64,000 nucleotides of DNA from Pararoseomonas sp. SCSIO 73927 (GCF_037040815.1 NZ_CP146232.1:1116001-1180000), one strand, 5' to 3'; counted from the stretch's first letter, positions 55,253 through 63,987 are shown. Notes: generated by a model not told the origin, from the letters alone. Program-made: numbers and translations.

Positions 55253-55648
55253 CTAGAAATCTTTGTAAGATTTCTCTTCCACGAACTTTGAGCCGAGCAT
55301 AATATTCAGCTTCTTCTTCAGAGTAGCCCGCTCGTCATTAGTGAAGTAGACAGCACGGGCAAGTCGGATGAACTCGTCTCCGAAGTCCTTCAGCCTCTCG
55401 CGATCACGTATATCGTCCTCGACCACCCAGAGCGTCTCATTGACCCGCCGGAGCTGGTCAATCAACTCGGTAGTTCCTTCCGGCGCTGCCGCTTGGATAG
55501 GGCAAAAAATCGCTGACAAAGCGTTCAGTTCAAGCCGCACATTACTCAATTTTAAGGGGTCAGAAACAAACCGTGCTTTGAGTTCAAGTATAGTTATCTT
55601 ATCGATGAGTTCGCCGATTGATGTTGGCACTAAAACCTCTTGTGACAA
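55253..55648 (-). CDS. DUF6165 family protein
   Basis: 131 residues. The start (VLVPTSIGELIDKITILELK) followed by a helical, charged body with DDIRDRERLKDFGDEFIRLA matches the DUF6165 family, whose genes are commonly found near glycosyltransferase and TPR genes. Function is unknown; no signal peptide or enzyme motif is present. The gene is strikingly AT-rich compared with the window, with different codon choices, suggesting separate ancestry. It is the promoter-distal end of the glycan locus as seen here. Confidence 0.8.
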   Translation of the reverse strand: MSQEVLVPTSIGELIDKITILELKARFVSDPLKLSNVRLELNALSAIFCPIQAAAPEGTTELIDQLRRVNETLWVVEDDIRDRERLKDFGDEFIRLARAVYFTNDERATLKKKLNIMLGSKFVEEKSYKDF

Positions 55649-56553
55649 GGCTGTCTCCGCACTTTTACATTTAACCCTCCGTTTACGATAAGATGCTGGT
55701 TCTCCGCACGCAAGTACAACCCACCTGCAAACAAGTACCAGAGGATTTCTCGAATATCGAGATCAGTACAGAAATTTGTACAATTCTCTTCCCCGTTCCT
55801 CGCTGCCGTGGGCTTTGCAACCGGGGTCACAAGCAAATGCAAAGAGTAACCAGTCCTCGTTAGGAGACCCGGCCAGAATTTTTGGCATATTCTCACGGAA
55901 GCTGTGACTGACCAGAAGGCGCACGGTGATATCCGGGATGGCGAGCAAGGCTTCCGTGGCAGTTCTGGTGCGGGTGGTCGGTAGCGGGGCGAGGGGGGGG
56001 GGTTGGCCGGACGGTACTGGCAGGGATAGCGCACCATATTCCCCCGAGACTGTTGACAAGCAACCATAGCTTGGCCCACCCGGATCTGCAGGTGGTTGTC
56101 GTCTCACGGCGCCAGCGTTCAGGACCGCCTGATCATCCCAGCGGTCGCCGAATCGCTACACGCGTCGATCCTGTCCGGTGCCACAACCGTGGAGGGCCGC
56201 AAGATTGGTGTGCCCTGGAGCGGAAGCTTCGCGCGCGCCGAAAATTTCGTTCCCACGAGTACTCCGGAGTTCTACGAACTTCGCTGGCAGGCTATGGCCT
56301 CCGCCTCTTCAACGTCACGCCTATATACTTCGGGCCCGCCATCCTCGAACGGGGCGCCGCCGAGGTGCTCAGCGGCCGAAGCATCGCCCTGCGCCGATGA
56401 GAACGGATTCCGCTCTGCGTTATCCTGTTCGACACGGAACACCGCCTCCGCAGCGGCATGGCCGCCTTCGTGATTGCCGACGGGCGCGCTCACCTCTCCC
56501 GCCAGTCCGGCCTGAGCCTGCAGAACAGGCCCGCGACGGATGGCTTGCCCCGG
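55649..56553. other. About 900-bp gene-poor region, AT-rich at one end
   Basis: The first 250 bp continue the AT-rich character of the DUF6165 gene and read as spacer or promoter. The second half, from about 56090, holds what looks like a decayed gene, listed separately. No intact gene could be supported. Confidence 0.5.
56096..56400 (+). pseudogene. Possible decayed gene of unknown family
   Basis: Two adjacent frames hold coherent protein-like text: LIIPAVAESLHASILSGATT with VEGRKIGVPWSGSFARAEN in one frame, then after a shift YSGVLRTSLAGYGLRLFNVT with PIYFGPAILERGAAEVLSG up to a TGA at 56400. Codon bias agrees with genuine coding. I do not recognise the family, and the N-terminus is missing. 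Confidence 0.35.
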
Positions 56554-57267
56554 TCAGGTTGCTTCCACCGTCCGGGCCTGAACCAGCACTGCCGCACGAT
56601 CGGGCTCGGCATAGCCCCGTCCATAGTGGCGCTCCAGCCGGACCTGAACGAGATTCCAAAGAGTGGTGAGCACGAGGTAGTAGACGGCGGCGACGGAATA
56701 GAGCTCGAGCACCTCGAACTTCTCCTGCATCAGCACCTGGCTGCGGCGCATCACCTCCTCCAGCGAGATGACGGAGGCGAGCGAGGTGGCCTTCAGGAGG
56801 CCGTTGAGCGAATTGCCTAGCGGCGGAATGATGAGGCGTGCCACCTGCGGCATGAGGACGAGGCGCAGCGTGCTCCAGCGGGAGAGGCCGAGGGCCTTGG
56901 CGGCCTCGGTCTGGCCCTTGGGAATACCGTTGAAACCCCCGCGGATCGTCTCCGAGAGGTAGGCGGCCTCGTTGAGGCTGAGGGCGAGAAGGGCAGAGGG
57001 CAGGACGCCGAGCTTGATGCCGAGCTGTGGCAGGCCGGTGTAGATGAGGACGAGCTGCACCAGCAGCGGCGTGCCGCGAAAAACCCAGACATAGAAGCCC
57101 GCCACGCCAGAGAGCGCGACAGTCTTCGACATGCGCATCAGCGCCAGCATGGTGCCGAGAATCAGGCCGATGATCATCGTGGCGATCGTCAGCCCGATCG
57201 TCACGCCGACGCCTTCCAGGAGGTAGGCGTTAGTCAGGTAGGTCAGGAAGGCCTGTACGTCGAACAT
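56554..57267 (-). CDS. Polar amino acid-type ABC transporter permease
   Basis: 237 residues of the HisM/GlnP family. The segment VWVFRGTPLLVQLVLIYTGL is the family's conserved RGTPL motif, EAAYLSETIRGGFNGIPKGQ with TEAAKALGL is the EAA loop, and about five transmembrane helices are visible (LEGVGVTIGLTIATMIIGLI). It pairs with the binding protein encoded 48 bp upstream. No ATPase gene is adjacent in the window, so the ATPase must come from elsewhere. Confidence 0.93.
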   Translation of the reverse strand: MFDVQAFLTYLTNAYLLEGVGVTIGLTIATMIIGLILGTMLALMRMSKTVALSGVAGFYVWVFRGTPLLVQLVLIYTGLPQLGIKLGVLPSALLALSLNEAAYLSETIRGGFNGIPKGQTEAAKALGLSRWSTLRLVLMPQVARLIIPPLGNSLNGLLKATSLASVISLEEVMRRSQVLMQEKFEVLELYSVAAVYYLVLTTLWNLVQVRLERHYGRGYAEPDRAAVLVQARTVEAT

Positions 57268-57315
57268 CGGCCTGATCCTTCTCGGCTAGGTGCGGACTCG
57301 GCTAGGGGCGTGCGC

Positions 57316-58149
57316 TCAGTTCGGGCCGCTGCCGCGGATGGCGAAGCTGGTGTTCGCCAACCGGGTCATGCCGAACTTGTCGAAGAGGCGGTCATAGGTG
57401 CCGTCGGCCTTCAGCTCGTTCAGCGCGGCGGCGAAGGCCTGGGCCAGGGCCCGGTCGCGGAAGGCGTAGGTGATGTCGGTGCCGAAAAGGCTGCGAACGT
57501 GGATCTTGGCGATGCCGCGGCTCACCATCTCGTTCGCGGTCTCGTCGATGTTGATGGCCGCCTCGAGCTGGCCGGCGCGCAGGGCGGCCACCGTCTCGCT
57601 GGCGGTAGAGAAGGTGCGGAAGTTCACGGGTCGCAGACCGCGCGCCACCATCTCCGCGTTCGCCTCGCGCGCCTTGCGCTCATTGTAGGTACCGGTTTCC
57701 ACGCCAACGGTGCGGCCGGACAGGTCGTCGAACTTCGTCAGGTTCAGCGCGCTGTTGGGCAGGGTATAGATGCTGATCGCCTGCTGCGCGTAGGGCACGA
57801 CGTAGAACATGCTGGACCGCTCCTCGGTCCAGAACATGCCGGTGTTGATCGTGTCGAACCGGCCGGCGCGCAGGCCGGGGATCATCGGCGGGAAGTCCAT
57901 GCGCAGGAAGACCGGCTCCACGCACATCTTCGCCGCGGCGGCGCGCGCCAGCTCCACGTTCAGGCCCTGCAGCTCGCCGCGGCTGTCCACGAACTGCTGC
58001 GGCGGCAGGGTGGGATTGATGGACATGGTCCACTTGCCGCCTTCCACGAAGCTGCCGGCGGGCACGCGGGGCGTGCAGGTCTGGGCGCCTGCCGCTCCGC
58101 CGAGAAGGGCGGCGCCGGCGAGGCCGAGAAGGAGACGTCGCATGGTCAT
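57316..58149 (-). CDS. Polar amino acid-type ABC transporter substrate-binding protein
   Basis: 277 residues. MTMRRLLLGLAGAALLGGAAGAQ is a Sec signal; the ATG at 58149 is used, with another two codons on. The fold is SBP_bac_3: LPPQQFVDSRGELQGLNVEL, then PGLRAGRFDTINTGMFWTEE, LSGRTVGVETGTYNE and the C-terminal AFAAALNELKADGTYDRLFD. Although of the amino acid receptor family, the neighbouring acyl-CoA genes suggest the ligand may be an organic acid (inference). It lies 98 bp downstream of the MaoC gene. Confidence 0.92.
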   Translation of the reverse strand: MTMRRLLLGLAGAALLGGAAGAQTCTPRVPAGSFVEGGKWTMSINPTLPPQQFVDSRGELQGLNVELARAAAAKMCVEPVFLRMDFPPMIPGLRAGRFDTINTGMFWTEERSSMFYVVPYAQQAISIYTLPNSALNLTKFDDLSGRTVGVETGTYNERKAREANAEMVARGLRPVNFRTFSTASETVAALRAGQLEAAINIDETANEMVSRGIAKIHVRSLFGTDITYAFRDRALAQAFAAALNELKADGTYDRLFDKFGMTRLANTSFAIRGSGPN

Positions 58150-58247
58150 CGTACATATCCCGTTGCTGGATGTGCCCGACCGGCAGGCAGAGGAGGCGGT
58201 CACCTCAGATCAAGAAGGATGCGTCGCAATAAGCGTGCCTCGCCCCG

Positions 58248-58721
58248 TCAGGCGGCGGCGCGGGCGAGGATGAGTGAGGCGTGCTCGGCGTCGATCACCA
58301 CCTCGCCGCGCGCGTTCACGAGTTCCAGGAACTCGGTGACCACGCCGCGGTCGGGGTTGCGGGAAGGGCGCTTGGCGGTGAAGCGCGTGCGAAGGTGCAG
58401 CTCGTCGCCGGCGAGGATCGGCGCGCGGAAGCGCACCTTGTCCCAGCCGAGGGAGGCGATGGATGTGCTCTCGTAGAGCCGCAGCTCGGTCTTCAGGCCT
58501 TCCATCAGGGAGAGGCCGAACAGCCCGTGCGCAATGACGGTAGGGAAGCCGCGGCTCCTGCAGTAGGCCTCGTCCGTGTGCAGCGGGTGGTGGTCCCGCG
58601 TCAACTCGGCGAAGGCGGCGATCTGCGCGGCGGTTACGGTGTGCGTACCGGTGCGCCACTCCTCCCCGAGGGTGATGTCCTCCAGGAACAGGCTGTCGGG
58701 GGCGGGAGCGGAAGCGCTCAT
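58248..58721 (-). CDS. MaoC-family enoyl-CoA hydratase
   Basis: 157 residues with a hot-dog fold. The hydratase motif is AELTRDHHPLHTDEAYCRSR, with the catalytic Asp and His, followed by FPTVIAHGLFGLSLMEGL. KVRFRAPILAGDELHLRTRF is the conserved strand region. Such enzymes hydrate enoyl-CoA thioesters. Its start overlaps the CoA-transferase stop by four bases (ATGA), so it acts on a product of the CoA-transferase/acyl-CoA dehydrogenase pair. Confidence 0.9.
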   Translation of the reverse strand: MSASAPAPDSLFLEDITLGEEWRTGTHTVTAAQIAAFAELTRDHHPLHTDEAYCRSRGFPTVIAHGLFGLSLMEGLKTELRLYESTSIASLGWDKVRFRAPILAGDELHLRTRFTAKRPSRNPDRGVVTEFLELVNARGEVVIDAEHASLILARAAA

Positions 58722-60325
58722 GCGGCAACCCTCGGGCGCGCGGCCTTCATCAGGAACTCGTCCCGCAGTGCCATCGGGCCGGGGCGGAACAGGCGGGCAT
58801 CCATGGGCTTCACGGCAGGGCTGACGAGGGGCTGGAACCCCATCTGGTCCAGCACGTCCTCCTGCATGCGGGCGCCGGGGGCGACCTCGGTCAGCACCAC
58901 GCCTTCGCGCTCCAGCTGGAACACGGCCCGCTCAGTCACGAAGGTGACCTCCTGGCCCTTCTCCCGCGCCAGATGGCCGCTGAAGCTAATCTGCTCCACG
59001 GCGGGCACGAACTTCCGCATCTGGCCTTCCTGGCGGATGGCGATGCCGCCTTCGGCCAGGCCGATCCTCAGCCCGCCGCCCGTCATCGTGCCGCTGAAGA
59101 CGAGGCGCCGCGTGTTCTGGGTGATATCGATGAAGCCACCCGCACCGGCGAAGCGGTTGCCGAACTTCGTGACGTTCACGTTGCCCTGCGGGTCCACCTC
59201 CGCGAAGGAGAGGAAGGCGCAGGAGAGGCCGCCGCCGTCGTAGAAGTCGAACTGATAGCCCTGGTCGATGATGGCGCGCGGGTTCACCGCCGTGCCGAAC
59301 TCCCGCGCATGGCCGGGCACGCCGCCGATCACGCCGGCCTCGACCGTGAGGGTGATCAGGTCCTCGATCCCCTCCTCCGCCGCCACGTTCGGGATCATGG
59401 CGGAGACGCCAACGCCGAGGTTCACCACGTCGCCCGGGCGCAGTTCGAGCGCGGCGCGGCGGGCCATCACGCGCCGCTCGCTCATCGGGTCCGGCAGGAT
59501 GGAGGAGGTGGGGACGCGCGTCTCGCCGCTGCGGCTGGGGTCGTAGGCCGTGCCGAAGGTCTGCATCTGCTCCGGCTCGACCACGATGTAGTCGATGAGG
59601 AAACCGGGGATCTTCACCATGTGCGGGTTGAGGCTGCCGCGGCGCGCGAGGCGCTTCACCTGGCAGATCACCGTGCCGCCCGCGTTGTGCACGGCCTGCG
59701 CGATGGAGAGGTCCTCCCGCGTCGTCGCCTCGTGCTCCATGGTGACGTAGCCGTCCTCGTCCGCCGTGGTGCCGCGGATGAGGGCGATGCGCGGGGCGCC
59801 GGGGACACGGTAGAAGAGCCAGTCGCGATCCAGCAGGCGCACATGGTCCACCAGCTGTTCGGTGGTGCGCGCGTTCATGCGGCCGCCGCTCTCGGCCGTG
59901 CCCTGGCGGGGGTCCATGTAGGTCTCGAGCCCGACATGGGTGAGGATGCCGGGCTGGCCGGAAGCCATGGCGCGGCACAGCCCGGTCATCACGCCCTGCG
60001 GGAAGTTGTAGGCCTCGATGTGGTTGCCGTCGATCAGCGCCATGAAGGGCACCTGCAGCCCGTAGTGGCCGCCGATGACACGCCTGACGAGGCCCTGGTG
60101 GCCGAAGTGGCACATCCCGTGCTCGTGGATCGCGCCGATGCCCGTCACGTGGAACAGGGTCAGGTCGTGCGGGCCCTGCCCGGCCAGGAAGCGGCGCTCC
60201 ACCGCCTCGATCAGCGCCTCCGGCGTGCCGGTGCCGCCATTGCCGCCGACAATGACGAAGTCGCCGTCCTTCACCAGGGCGGCGGCCTCCTCGGCCAGGA
60301 TCTGGCGCGGGGCGGTGGCACCCAT
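58718..60325 (-). CDS. Family I CoA-transferase (fused alpha-beta, propionate/acetate CoA-transferase type)
   Basis: 535 residues with both family I halves in one chain. The first half has VIVGGNGGTGTPEALIEAVE and the TGIGAIHEHGMCHFGHQGLV region; the second has LGVGVSAMIPNVAAEEGIED and the catalytic glutamate in TLTVEAGVIGGVPGHAREFG, with GGGLSCAFLSFAEVDPQGNV and FAGAGGFIDITQN. It moves CoA from a donor thioester to a carboxylate, activating an organic acid for the next enzymes. It overlaps genes on both sides by ATGA. Confidence 0.92.
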   Translation of the reverse strand: MGATAPRQILAEEAAALVKDGDFVIVGGNGGTGTPEALIEAVERRFLAGQGPHDLTLFHVTGIGAIHEHGMCHFGHQGLVRRVIGGHYGLQVPFMALIDGNHIEAYNFPQGVMTGLCRAMASGQPGILTHVGLETYMDPRQGTAESGGRMNARTTEQLVDHVRLLDRDWLFYRVPGAPRIALIRGTTADEDGYVTMEHEATTREDLSIAQAVHNAGGTVICQVKRLARRGSLNPHMVKIPGFLIDYIVVEPEQMQTFGTAYDPSRSGETRVPTSSILPDPMSERRVMARRAALELRPGDVVNLGVGVSAMIPNVAAEEGIEDLITLTVEAGVIGGVPGHAREFGTAVNPRAIIDQGYQFDFYDGGGLSCAFLSFAEVDPQGNVNVTKFGNRFAGAGGFIDITQNTRRLVFSGTMTGGGLRIGLAEGGIAIRQEGQMRKFVPAVEQISFSGHLAREKGQEVTFVTERAVFQLEREGVVLTEVAPGARMQEDVLDQMGFQPLVSPAVKPMDARLFRPGPMALRDEFLMKAARPRVAA

Positions 60326-61479
60326 CAGGCCGTCTCCTTCTCGACCTGGCGGGCGATGATCATGCGCTGGATCTGGTTCGTGCCCTCGTAGATCTGGGCG
60401 AGGCGTACGTCGCGGAACAGGCGCTCCACCCGGTACTCGCGGGAGTAGCCGTTGCCGCCGTGGATCTGCAGCGCGTTGGAGACATGCTTCACCGCCATGT
60501 CCGTGGTGAAGAGCTTGGCCTGCGCCGCCTCCTTCGCGATCGGCATCCCCGCGTCGTAGAGCCGGGCGGCGTGCTGGATCAGCATGCGGGCCGCCGCGAT
60601 GTCCGTGGACATGTCGGCGATCATGAACTGAATGGCTTGGTGATTGATGATGGCCGTGCCGAACTGCTTGCGCGTCTTCGCGTAGGCCACTGCGTCCTCG
60701 AACGCCGCCTGGGCCATGCCGAGGGCCATGGAGGACATCATCAGCCGGCTGAAGTTGAAGTTGCCCATGGCCATCTTGAAGGCGCCGTTCTCCGGCCCGA
60801 CCACAGCGTCGGCGGGGGCACGCACGCCGTCCAGCGTGATCATGCAGTCCTCCAGCCCGTGCATCCCCAGCAGCTCCTCGTTCTTGCCGCGGTGGATGCC
60901 GGGGGCGTGGCCGTCCAGCAGGAAGCAGGAGATAGCCTTGTGCCCGCCCCCCGGACCGGTCTCCGCGCCGCTGCGGGCGAAGACCATGAGCGCGTCCACG
61001 ACGTTGCCGAAGGTGACCCAGGCCTTGGTGCCGTTCAGCACCCAGCCCTCATCGTCGCGCTTCGCCGTGGTACGGAGGCCCGCCACGTCCGACCCGTGGT
61101 CGGGTTCTGTCACGGCGGTGGCGGGGATGATGTCGCCCGCGAGGATGCCGGGGATCATCGCTTTGTGGCGGTCATTCCCGTGATGGTCGAGGAAGAGCGC
61201 AGCCTCCACGGGGATGGCGAAGGCGTTGCCGACCGAGCCGGAGCATCGGGCGATCTCCTCCATCACGATGCAGGCGCCGGTCGCGCCCATGCCGGCGCCG
61301 CCCGCCTCCTCGCGCAGCGCCACGCCGAAGAGGCCGAGATCGGCCATGCCCTTGTAGAGCGCGCGGTCGAAGCGGTCCTCGCGGTCGATCGCGGCGGCGC
61401 GGGGCAGGACCTCGCGCTCGGCGAAGCGGCGGGCCGTCTCGCGCAGGGCGGCCTGGTCCTCGGTGAGGAAGCGGTGCAT
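60325..61479 (-). CDS. Acyl-CoA dehydrogenase
   Basis: 384 residues, standard ACAD length. The FAD/substrate loop is ATAVTEPDHGSDVAG, then WVLNGTKAWVTFGNVVDALM. The C-terminal domain has YAKTRKQFGTAIINHQAIQF, ALQIHGGNGYSREYRVERLF and the catalytic glutamate in IYEGTNQIQRMIIARQ. It introduces an alpha-beta double bond in a CoA thioester that the MaoC enzyme could hydrate. One base (TGATG) is shared with the CoA-transferase start, and it begins 8 bp after the tautomerase stop. Confidence 0.94.
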   Translation of the reverse strand: MHRFLTEDQAALRETARRFAEREVLPRAAAIDREDRFDRALYKGMADLGLFGVALREEAGGAGMGATGACIVMEEIARCSGSVGNAFAIPVEAALFLDHHGNDRHKAMIPGILAGDIIPATAVTEPDHGSDVAGLRTTAKRDDEGWVLNGTKAWVTFGNVVDALMVFARSGAETGPGGGHKAISCFLLDGHAPGIHRGKNEELLGMHGLEDCMITLDGVRAPADAVVGPENGAFKMAMGNFNFSRLMMSSMALGMAQAAFEDAVAYAKTRKQFGTAIINHQAIQFMIADMSTDIAAARMLIQHAARLYDAGMPIAKEAAQAKLFTTDMAVKHVSNALQIHGGNGYSREYRVERLFRDVRLAQIYEGTNQIQRMIIARQVEKETA

Positions 61480-61487
61480 CGGCGGTC

Positions 61488-61868
61488 TCAGGCAGGTTCG
61501 GCGTCGGAGGAGAGGAGGCCGGCATGGGCCACCTCGTCCTTCGCGCGATCGAAGAAGTAGACGGCTAGCGTCCTCTCGGGCGTGCCGTAGATCCCGGCCA
61601 GCGGGGCGGTGAGGGCCGTGGCCGCCTTGCGGCGCTCCGGGATGCCGCGGCGATAGGCGTGCACCTTGACGAAGATGCGCTGCTCCTCCGGCAGCGCGCC
61701 CATCGCCCCGGCATGGGCGTAGGCGCCGGGCGCGATGTCCAGGAAGTAGATCGTCACCGTCTCCGGGCCGACGGAAAAGGCGTGGCAGAGGCCTTCGGTG
61801 ACGGCGGTGACCACCTTCTGTCGGCGCTCGGCCGGGATGGGTGGGGCGAGAATCTCGACATAGGGCAT
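61488..61868 (-). CDS. Tautomerase-superfamily protein with two 4-OT-like halves
   Basis: 126 residues beginning Met-Pro-Tyr, so Pro is N-terminal after Met removal, the catalytic base of the 4-oxalocrotonate tautomerase superfamily. The chain looks like two fused beta-alpha-beta halves: PYVEILAPPIPAERRQKVVT at the start, and RIFVKVHAYRRGIPERRKAA from about residue 66, both ending in a DxAxxxxAHAG-like stretch. This is the MIF/cis-CaaD-like arrangement. It follows the LacI gene with a one-base overlap and may isomerise an unsaturated keto or enol acid for the CoA enzymes. Confidence 0.85.
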   Translation of the reverse strand: MPYVEILAPPIPAERRQKVVTAVTEGLCHAFSVGPETVTIYFLDIAPGAYAHAGAMGALPEEQRIFVKVHAYRRGIPERRKAATALTAPLAGIYGTPERTLAVYFFDRAKDEVAHAGLLSSDAEPA

Positions 61869-62887
61869 CAGGGGGCCACCGAACGGACGGATTGGCGTTG
61901 GATCAGCCGCGCGCCGATGCGGAACTCGCCGACGGTGGCTGGAGGGGCCTGGGGACGGAGACGCTGCAGCAGGCGGTCCGCGGCCAGCTCGGCCATGGCG
62001 TTGGCGCCGCTGTCCACCACGCTGATGGCGGGGCGCTGCCAGGCGAAACCCGGCACGTCCTCGTAGCAGAGGAGGGAGACGTCGTCGGGCACGGCGATAT
62101 TGCGCTCGGCCAGACCGCGCAGCACGCCGAGCGCGGATTCGTGGTTGGCGGCGAAGAGGGCGCTGGGCCGGTCCTCCCGATCCAGCAGCTGGCGGCAGCC
62201 CGCCAGCCCCGTCTCCGGCTCGTAGCGGCCCGCGTGGACGAGGGAGGGGTCAAAGGCGATCCCCGCCTCCTCGAGCGCGCGGCGGTAGCCGGAGAGGCGC
62301 TCCCGGCCCGAGGTCGTCTCCTGCCGGCCGACGATGAGGCCGATGCGGCGATGGCCTTGCTCCAGCAGGTGGCGCGTGCCGGCGTAGGCACCCTCCGGGT
62401 CCGCGGCCAGCACGGTCTCCAGCTCCACCGTCTCGTCGCGACGGACGACGCAGGTGACGGGCGTGCCGCCTGCCTCCAGCGAGGCGAGCAGCGCGCCGTT
62501 GCGGCCAGTGGGGCAGATGATCAGCCCGTCCACGCGCTGGTCGGCGAGCGTCCGGATCGTCACCGCCTCCTGCTCGGGATCGTCGGCGGTGATGCAGAGG
62601 ATGGCCTGGTACCCCTCGGCCCGGAGGCGCCGCTGCGCCACCTCCGCCAGCACGCGGAAGGAGGCGTTGGTAAGGTTGTGGACGACAAGGCCGACGAGGC
62701 GCGTGGTCCGCGTCTTCAGCCCGCGGGCCAGGGTATTCGGGCGGTAGCCGAGCTCCGTCGCGATGCGCTGGAGGCGCGCCTCCGTTCCCTTGCTCGTCAA
62801 CCCGCCGCCGGCCAGGGCGCGCGAGGCCGTGCTGACCGACACCTTGGCGGCCCGCGCAACGTCCCGAAGCGTCACCTGCGTCTGCAT
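61868..62887 (-). CDS. LacI-family transcriptional regulator heading the acyl-CoA operon
   Basis: 339 residues from the ATG at 62887. The helix-turn-helix is VTLRDVARAAKVSVSTASRA, followed by the hinge YRPNTLARGLKTRTTRLVGL and a periplasmic-binding-like effector domain with LLEQGHRRIGLIVGRQET and SLLCYEDVPGFAWQRPAISV. Its stop shares one base with the tautomerase start, so it heads its own target operon. Two identical palindromes (62901-62918 and 62993-63008) lie between it and the divergent aldolase gene. Confidence 0.93.
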   Translation of the reverse strand: MQTQVTLRDVARAAKVSVSTASRALAGGGLTSKGTEARLQRIATELGYRPNTLARGLKTRTTRLVGLVVHNLTNASFRVLAEVAQRRLRAEGYQAILCITADDPEQEAVTIRTLADQRVDGLIICPTGRNGALLASLEAGGTPVTCVVRRDETVELETVLAADPEGAYAGTRHLLEQGHRRIGLIVGRQETTSGRERLSGYRRALEEAGIAFDPSLVHAGRYEPETGLAGCRQLLDREDRPSALFAANHESALGVLRGLAERNIAVPDDVSLLCYEDVPGFAWQRPAISVVDSGANAMAELAADRLLQRLRPQAPPATVGEFRIGARLIQRQSVRSVAP

Positions 62888-62900
62888 GCCCCGACAGTGC

Positions 62901-62918
62901 TCCGCAAACGTTTGCGGA
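62901..62918. promoter_or_regulatory. Perfect LacI palindrome, operator 1
   Basis: TCCGCAAACGTTTGCGGA is a perfect 18-bp palindrome with a central CG. It sits 14 bp upstream of the LacI gene ATG, where bound repressor would block its own transcription. Confidence 0.85.
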
Positions 62919-62992
62919 TGCAAGCCCTCTTTCCGGGCAGGAAGGTGCAAAACATTCTTTGACTGCACCCATGCTGATCCGTTTTAGTGCAT

Positions 62993-63008
62993 CCGCAAAC
63001 GTTTGCGG
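62993..63008. promoter_or_regulatory. Perfect LacI palindrome, operator 2
   Basis: CCGCAAACGTTTGCGG repeats the 16-bp core of operator 1 exactly. Centres are 91 bp apart. It lies just upstream of the aldolase ribosome site, so one repressor tetramer could bridge both operators and shut both divergent promoters. Confidence 0.85.
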
Positions 63009-63028
63009 CACTTGCGAAGGGACCCCCC

Positions 63029-63976
63029 TTGGACTTGACCGGCATCGGCGGCATCTGGCCCGCCTCCCTCACCCCCTTCGACCGGGACGGGGCCATCGAT
63101 GAGGCGGCGCTGCGCGCCCATCTGCGGCACCTGGCCGGCACCCCGGGCGTGCGCGCGCTGGTGGTGAACGGCCATGCCGGCGAGACGAGCTCGCTCGATC
63201 GCGCGGAGCGCAAGCGCGTGGTGGAGGTCGCGCGCGAGGTGGCGGGGGATGCGACGGGCGTGGTCGCCGGCATCGTGGCCGAGGACCCGCGCGCCGCCTG
63301 CGACTTGGCGCGCGACGCGCGCGAGGCCGGGGCGGACGCCATCCTTCTCTTCCCGCCCCTGTTCTTCGCCGGCGGGGCGGAGGTGCGGCCGGAGATGGTG
63401 CTGCGCTTCTTCCACGCCGTGGCCGAGGCGGCGGCGCTGCCCATCGTGCTGTTCCAGCTCTCCCGCCCCTCCGGCCTCGGCTACGCGCCGGAGCTGCTGG
63501 CGCGGCTGCTGCGCGAGGTGCCCTCCATCATCGCGGTGAAGGAGGGCAGCGACCTCGTTGCCTCGTACGAGGACAACCTGGAGGTGCTGAAGGCCTGCGG
63601 CCGCAAGGTCAGCATGCTCACCAGCAACAACACTTGGCTCCTCGCCTCCCTCTCGCTCGGCGGCGACGGCATCCTCTCCGGCATCGGCAGCGTGGCCTCC
63701 GGCATCCTGGCCGAGATGCACGAAGCGATAGCGCGCGGCGACCTCGCGGCCGCGCGGCGCGCGAACGACCGCCTGCGCCCCCTGGTGCGCGTGTTCTACC
63801 GCCGCCCGTCGCTCGACATGCACAACCGCATGAAGACCGCCCTGAACCTGATGGGGCTGATGCCGAACCCGGCGCCCCGCGCGCCGCTGCTGCCGATCGA
63901 GGTCGGGGAGCGGGAGGAGATCCGCCGCGCGCTGGTCGCCGCCGGCCTGCTCCCCGCCACCGAGATGGCCGCCTGA
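63029..63976 (+). CDS. DapA-family (dihydrodipicolinate synthase-like) aldolase/lyase
   Basis: 315 residues from a TTG start at 63029, with AAGGGA six bases upstream; a GTG at 62987 would translate the operator and is rejected. The N-terminus is GIGGIWPASLTPFDRDGAID, followed by ALVVNGHAGETSSLDRAERK (the GExxxL substrate-loop region) and the Schiff-base lysine in SIIAVKEGSD. DapA-fold lyases cleave or condense keto acids. The shared operators place it in the same regulon as the tautomerase/acyl-CoA operon; it is more likely catabolic than involved in lysine synthesis. Confidence 0.9.
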   Translation: MDLTGIGGIWPASLTPFDRDGAIDEAALRAHLRHLAGTPGVRALVVNGHAGETSSLDRAERKRVVEVAREVAGDATGVVAGIVAEDPRAACDLARDAREAGADAILLFPPLFFAGGAEVRPEMVLRFFHAVAEAAALPIVLFQLSRPSGLGYAPELLARLLREVPSIIAVKEGSDLVASYEDNLEVLKACGRKVSMLTSNNTWLLASLSLGGDGILSGIGSVASGILAEMHEAIARGDLAAARRANDRLRPLVRVFYRRPSLDMHNRMKTALNLMGLMPNPAPRAPLLPIEVGEREEIRRALVAAGLLPATEMAA

Positions 63977-63987
63977 GGATCAAGACC

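Noticed and set aside
62987..63028. N-terminal extension of the DapA-family protein from a GTG
   Set aside because: It would translate through a perfect LacI operator and lacks a ribosome site, whereas the TTG at 63029 has one.
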